Source: Ophiosphaerella korrae
Taxonomy: Eukaryota > Ascomycota > Dothideomycetes > Pleosporales > Phaeosphaeriaceae
Length of the DNA stretch: 64,000 bases
Direction of reading: 5' to 3'
NCBI GenBank assembly: GCA_028456385.1
Contig: JALNQF010000019.1
Coordinates: 1-64,000, forward strand
Below the pieces are notes generated by a model that saw nothing but the letters and a program-made list of their open reading frames with translations, was not told the origin of the DNA and searched no databases. Shown in pieces: positions 59,576 to 64,000 of the stretch. The translations under genes were made by a program, and so were the position numbers. Numbering within the stretch: position 1 is the first letter of the stretch; each line of letters opens with the position of its first letter.

Positions 59576-61048
59576 GTTGTCCAAGTAGTCGTCTTTCTCT
59601 ACTTAACAGATAATAGTAACTATATTAAACTGCTTATTATGATTTGGCGTCGCTCAGCTCACAAATTCTGTCTGCCCAACCAAAGCACAAAACAGGCCGT
59701 CACAGACCGCTTTATATCTATTTTGCACAACCGACTGTTCAGGCACAAGTCCCACTCCCGATGGTATCATCTTTACTCAAACTTCCTGTTGCGATAGTTA
59801 GCCTGGATTGCGTGATTCTTGTCGTTCATGGTTCAAGATGCCGAAGGAGCTCCTTGCCCCACCATTAGATGCGGGCACCAACGCAATGTACGCAACCAAT
59901 TAAGCATTATTTCTCCGGCGGAAAAGACGATGAGGTGAGGCTATCTTATCGATAGAGGTAGCAGCCATTGCGGGATCAGCGTAAAATCGAAACAGGTTGG
60001 TAGTAGCCCTTCAACAATGCAATTGTTCTTCTACGTGCAACCGCTAATGTCTGAGCCACAAGTAACCAAATAATAATCTGATAATTTTTACCATTGTTTC
60101 AATGTGCTCTTTGCAAAGGGCTATCATGTTCGTTTAGTCTCGAAAGGTACACTGCTCGTACCTAGTTCCGGTTATCTAGTGTATAACCACGCGAGGGGCA
60201 ATACACGCAACACACGCGCAACATACAAGGTTAGTTCCATCTTACCCGCCCCACAATTGAGCGTCGTCGGCTTCCTGGATGTGCCGTATCAGCTATCAAG
60301 CCAACAAATAATGGTTTCCCGAGCGATAGGCGCTCTAAAAGATACAAGTCGGGTCCCTACTCACGTGCTCTGCAGGCCTCGAGATGTTTGACAAGTCTTC
60401 CATCTTGATAACTTCCCTTGTGTGAAGAAACTCAATATTTGTCCTCTCATCCTATCTGGAGAAGCAAGGAGCCTAAAAGTACTCAGCCCACTTATTGAGC
60501 CCGTATGAGCAATGCTTAGAGTACTGTCCGTGTTCTAACGGTCCTACTTCCATCTCGTGCTTCTTCCAGTCTGCATGCCCACACTTAGCCAGCTTCGATA
60601 TCCCCCATAGCAAACGAAACTCACACCACTTATCGGCCCAGACTCCACTATGCATCTATGATCCGAGCGCCACCTGTCCTCTCGATGCCTTCCGTCACAC
60701 GCATCGAGAGCCTGCCGTTGCACAGCGAGCACATATTCGGTACGCTCGCCTGAGAAGGAACCATAAGTCCTATTTTGGACAATGCATCATACTGCACATG
60801 GATGCGCGGCGCCCAATTATGGAGGGATTGACTCAGGAATGATAACAAACGCGTGGTCGTGAGTCAGCCGATGGGATTGTGGAATGACACTGGCAAGCGA
60901 CCAAGGGAGGTGGCCCAAGGGATGGGTTCTGGGGCTCAAAATGCAGAAAAAGGTCGTGACGCCACGTGATGGAAGATGTATAAATTGTAGTAGTCTGTTT
61001 CAAGCTTACTCGTTATTTGTACAGGCGTCCTGTAGAAAAGCTGGAAAG
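59576..61048. other. Intergenic, about 1.5 kb, no gene recognised
   Basis: Promoter of the dioxygenase plus unassigned DNA. Several open frames overlap at 60473-60848 on the minus strand, with strings like CNGRLSMRVTEGIERTGG and HADWKKHEMEVGPLEHGQYS that read protein-like but in different frames. I could not join them or name a family. Confidence 0.4.
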
Positions 61049-62957
61049 ATGTTGGTACGTGGAGAGGTGGAATGGGAAATGAGAAGACATTTGCGCTAAT
61101 GATCTGTCCAGCGTGTTCCTGTACTCGCTGTTCTTTCTACCACTCTTTTAGCAAATGAGCCAAAGAGGCAAAGAGATGATTGTGACTGGTACTGTCGGGT
61201 GGAACAAAAACTCGACGCATTGACACAAACAGAGGAGGAGCTGTTGAAACTCTTCGTAAGTTCAGAGCAGCTTGAGCAATCGAAACGCTCTGCAAGAGGC
61301 TTCAGTAACAGATTGCTGAAGTAAATACAGGGATCGGGCAGTAATAATGGTGCAGGAAGTCCACCTGCAGAGTACAAGCCGGCTCCATCCTCAGTACGTT
61401 ACACAAGTACCTTTGGAGCACCATATGTAAGTTATGTATTCGTGGAACTCTCACGCACCAGTAACGATTTAACCAAAAGCTTCTTAGGCCTCCCCTTCTC
61501 CAAATCAAGCCAACAATCTCACTGTTGGAATAACTCCGGCCGTTTCGAACCAAGATACGGGGGCCCGCGATGGTTATCGAACAGTGGGCTACTATGGAAA
61601 CTGGGCAAGTCCGAAGCGCCTTCCCCACGTCTAGATGACACTGGCTCTTTCGTTCAGGACATATACGCCGGGAAATACTTTCTTGAACAGACCCCTGCCA
61701 CAAAACTGACCCACCTTCTCTACTCTTTCGCGAACAACAAACCGGACGGAAGTATATTTTTAACCAATAGCTATGTCGATGCGGAGTACCGCTACAAGTC
61801 GACTCGTGGTCCGACTCTAGGGAAAATGTCTACGGCGCCATAAAGCGGCTTGGCCTGATCAAGCAAAAGAATCGAAACCTCAAGGTCTCGTTGAGTATAG
61901 GCAGCTGGATATACACAAACGAAAAGATGTCCCTGGATCCTGTGGGCGCTAGCGAGCAAGCGCGGAAGAGATTTGCAGCGAGTTGTGTGGATATGATTAA
62001 AGTTACGGATTCGGTGGAATCGATATTGATTGGGAGTATCCACCGAACCCTGAGCAAGGAGGGCAGTTTCTTGCATTGTTGAGAGAGGTCAGAAGGGCTA
62101 TGGATTCTTATGCTAATCATTTAGCAAAGAAAAACGGGGTTCCAAGGGATGCTCGACCCCAGTTTCTGTTGTCCCTTGCTGTACCAGCAGGTGAGGGCAA
62201 TTACAAAAACATACCACTGAGAGAAGTTGCTGAGACGTTGGATTTCGTGAACCTTGTGGTAACCCGCTCTCCACCAAGTTTGGCCCACTTTGAAGCCGCT
62301 GATCCGTTTAGGCATATGATTTTGCCGGCTCCTGGGGCAAGAGTACTGGCCATGCGTCTGACCTTGCTCCCAGTAAATCGAATCCTAAATCAACACCCTT
62401 CAATACGAAATCTGTCATTCAACGTTACTTGCGTGCAGGGGTTCCAAGTCCCAAACTTAATTTAGGCATGCCTCTTTACGGCTAAGCCTTTATCAACACA
62501 GCAGGTCTTGGCCAAACACACAACGGGATCGGCAAGGGTGCCTGGGAAGCTGGTGTGTACGACTTCAAGGACCTGCCGCTCAATGGCGCGAAGGAATATT
62601 GGGATTAGGAGGCGTATGCAACATACAGTTACGATAATAGCACGGGCATGCTGATCACCCATGATACAAAGGACTTGGCGTTGGCAAAAGCAAAATATAT
62701 AGAGAAAAACAAGCTGGGGTGGAGGAATGTGGTGGGTGGGAAGTCAGCAGTGATAAGACAAGCGAAGGCAGTCTCATAAACACTGTAGGTATTCCTATGC
62801 CTCTTTTTCGAGTTCTCGGCTGCCCGCTAATTTACACTATCCGTAGGTGGTCAACGAATTGTCTGGCGCGGATGGCAAAGGCATTGAGTCGAAGCCTAAT
62901 TGGCTCTACTACCGTACGCAATTGGTAAAAGTGTTGTGGGGCGTTTGCGCGACTTGA
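61049..62957 (+). pseudogene. GH18 chitinase pseudogene with traceable exons
   Basis: The ancestral gene can be followed as exons in phase: a 6-nt first exon at 61049-61054 (ATG TTG), intron to 61111, signal peptide (RVPVLAVLSTTLLANE), introns 61256-61330, 61394-61487, 61605-61657 (GC-AG), 62259-62311 and 62785-62846. GH18 landmarks: GYRTVGYYGNWDIYAGKYF, KLTHLLYSFANNKPDGSIF, LKVSLSIGSWIYTNEK, GFGGIDIDWEYPPNPEQGGQ (first Asp of DxxDxDxE changed to Gly), AYDFAGSWGKSTGHASDLAP, KLNLGMPLYG. Lesions: 1-nt frameshifts near 61797 and 62001, in-frame stops TAA at 62483 and TAG at 62606, and a GTGG insertion/frameshift near 62716-62740. Once it probably encoded a secreted fungal endochitinase. Confidence 0.88.
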
Positions 62958-63466
62958 TAGCGACGACCAACCACGTTACACATAACTGTAATTTTTGACG
63001 AATGATATGGGGTTTGAAATTGGGCGTTGTTGGCGTCAATGCAGTCATGTTATGGTGTAGTAATAAATGCTGCGACATATATGGTGCAGTTCACGAATCG
63101 CATTGATGCCAAGCTGAAACGGGCACGCGGGAACTGCTGCTAGAGATGCGGATCCACTTGGTCGTGTCCCAAAACGTGGCACGAACACAGCAGAAAACAT
63201 TTAGGGTTTGAGGCAGGGTGCCTGAGGCTCTGGCTGTTGCGTGGGGACGCGTGGGCGTTTGTAAGCAAGTGTGGTTTTGGCGCAGAGTTTGCGAACGCCG
63301 ACAATGTACATCGTGTGCTGTTGCTCTACGCCACAATTGTGGGAAACGGATACCTCTCCGCACTTGGGATGCAGGCTCAATGCCACGTCAATGGGCCAGC
63401 TGACTATGTTGCTCTTGTTTAGGATCCTGTTGAGATGTCGTTGAATTTGTGTAGTGCCTAAGCGCA
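62958..63466. other. Intergenic, no gene recognised
   Basis: 509 bp between the chitinase relic and the end of the right-edge gene. Short overlapping frames near 63091-63500 show nothing recognisable. Confidence 0.5.
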
Positions 63467-63616
63467 TTAAAATCCTAGAATATTCCCTCGTCCAGCGCAT
63501 GCGTATTCACAACCCGAATCATAGTCGGCCCACGGCAAACCATGCGCCTGAGCTTCATTTGTGATACCAGAAGCAGGCGTTCTAAGCGCCTCAATGCGTT
63601 CTTCTCTACCTATGTG

Positions 63617-64000
63617 TTACCTTGGTATGGCGTCAGGTGAGCAGCTTCCTGCAGGCGGAAGAAGGCGTTCATATGACACGTCGCTGGCGACTTGAGCTTC
63701 TCTGTGGCCTAAGAAGGTCCGTATCCGCTCGTCCCGATCGCCGGTCATAGTGGCATGCTGACTGCGCCGCAGGGTAGTGCTTGCTTCACGATGAATTTGA
63801 TCCCTTCGCTCAATGACGGAGCTGTTGAAGGTGGTGAATCTGGTGCCCTGGATGACGCCGCCTATGCTGACGAGGGCAAAGACAAGAGAGATGAAGGCAA
63901 AATTGGAAAGTTGGATTGTTCTGGCGGCCGAGTTGGACTCTCGGTCATTCTCGCGCCGCCAGCGCTCCCAGTCTTCCCAGGTGGCATTATAGCGGGGGTC
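63617..64000 (-). CDS. Membrane protein, C-terminal part (possible J-domain protein), cut by the right edge
   Basis: A minus-strand frame enters from the window edge and runs 127 codons to TAA at 63617-63619. It reads DPRYNATWEDWERWRREN, then a hydrophobic span FAFISLVFALVSIGGVIQG, then a basic-charged helix (VIERRDQIHREASTTLRRSQ) and RDERIRTFLGHREAQ. This resembles the C-terminal region of fungal J-domain proteins with one membrane span after the J domain, but the J domain itself would be outside the window, so the family is a guess. The same frame stays open after the TAA for another 49 codons (HIGREERIEALRTPASG, AHGLPWADYDSG) to a TAA at 63467, suggesting that the first stop may be premature. 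Confidence 0.5.
   Translation of the reverse strand, partial: DPRYNATWEDWERWRRENDRESNSAARTIQLSNFAFISLVFALVSIGGVIQGTRFTTFNSSVIERRDQIHREASTTLRRSQHATMTGDRDERIRTFLGHREAQVASDVSYERLLPPAGSCSPDAIPR

Noticed and set aside
60473..60848. Protein-like minus-strand strings between the dioxygenase and the chitinase relic
   Set aside because: The strings fall in different frames, no splice sites join them and no family is recognised. Possibly a relic, but I cannot support a feature.

Overview
The window reads as nuclear DNA of a filamentous ascomycete (Pezizomycotina; Pleosporales-like Dothideomycetes is my best guess, an inference from the gene set and not tested). The reasons are short introns of about 45-75 bp with GTAAGT-type donors and CTAAC-type branch sites, an apsB/Mto1 spindle-pole protein, an AcrB homologue, HIR-complex Hpc2, ATG4, GH47 and GH18 genes, and a divergent H2A/H2B pair. 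Genes lie on both strands. There is no bacterial-type operon, CRISPR array or tRNA that I could find. All exon structures below were read by hand from splice signals and reading phase.

Layout. 1-1011: poly-C tract and a gene cut by the left edge. 1.4-5.7 kb: Sec14-type lipid transfer protein and CCR4 deadenylase (both minus). 7.2-10.3 kb: a SAM methyltransferase, an ETFRF1/LYRM5-like LYR protein and a mitochondrial hotdog thioesterase. 11.4-21.6 kb: AcrB-like membrane/coiled-coil protein, an orphan coiled-coil protein and the large ApsB/Mto1 protein. 22.2-28.5 kb: RNA polymerase I subunit RPA34, Grc3 kinase, complex I subunit NDUFB9 and 2-oxoglutarate dehydrogenase E2 (KGD2). 28.5-30.2 kb: gene-empty, AT-rich. 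30.2-31.7 kb: H2A and H2B. 32.5-36.9 kb: ATG4 and SQS1. 37.4-42.2 kb: sugar transporter and GH36 alpha-galactosidase. 42.3-43.4 kb: REI1. 43.4-46.5 kb: gene-poor stretch with lectin-like and GMC-oxidoreductase relics. 46.5-59.6 kb: GH47 mannosidase-like protein, CCT6, NOP56, HPC2 and a TauD-type dioxygenase. 61.0-63.0 kb: a GH18 chitinase pseudogene whose introns can still be traced. 63.5-64 kb: 3' part of a membrane protein gene running off the right edge.

How the genes fit together. Most genes are housekeeping: mRNA decay, ribosome biogenesis, mitochondrial metabolism, chromatin, autophagy, chaperonin and glycosylation. The most notable organisation is a series of head-to-head pairs that share a short promoter and a cellular theme: RPA34/GRC3 (rRNA synthesis and processing), NDUFB9/KGD2 (mitochondrial respiration), ETFRF1-like/thioesterase (mitochondrial acyl metabolism), CCT6/NOP56, H2A/H2B, and sugar transporter/alpha-galactosidase (a small catabolic cluster). 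Two of the genes (ETFRF1-like and NDUFB9) are split into very small exons and are easy to miss. The accessory signals are the intronless GH36 gene, the decayed genes at 44-46 kb and 61-63 kb, and edge or phase anomalies in the thioesterase and in the last gene.
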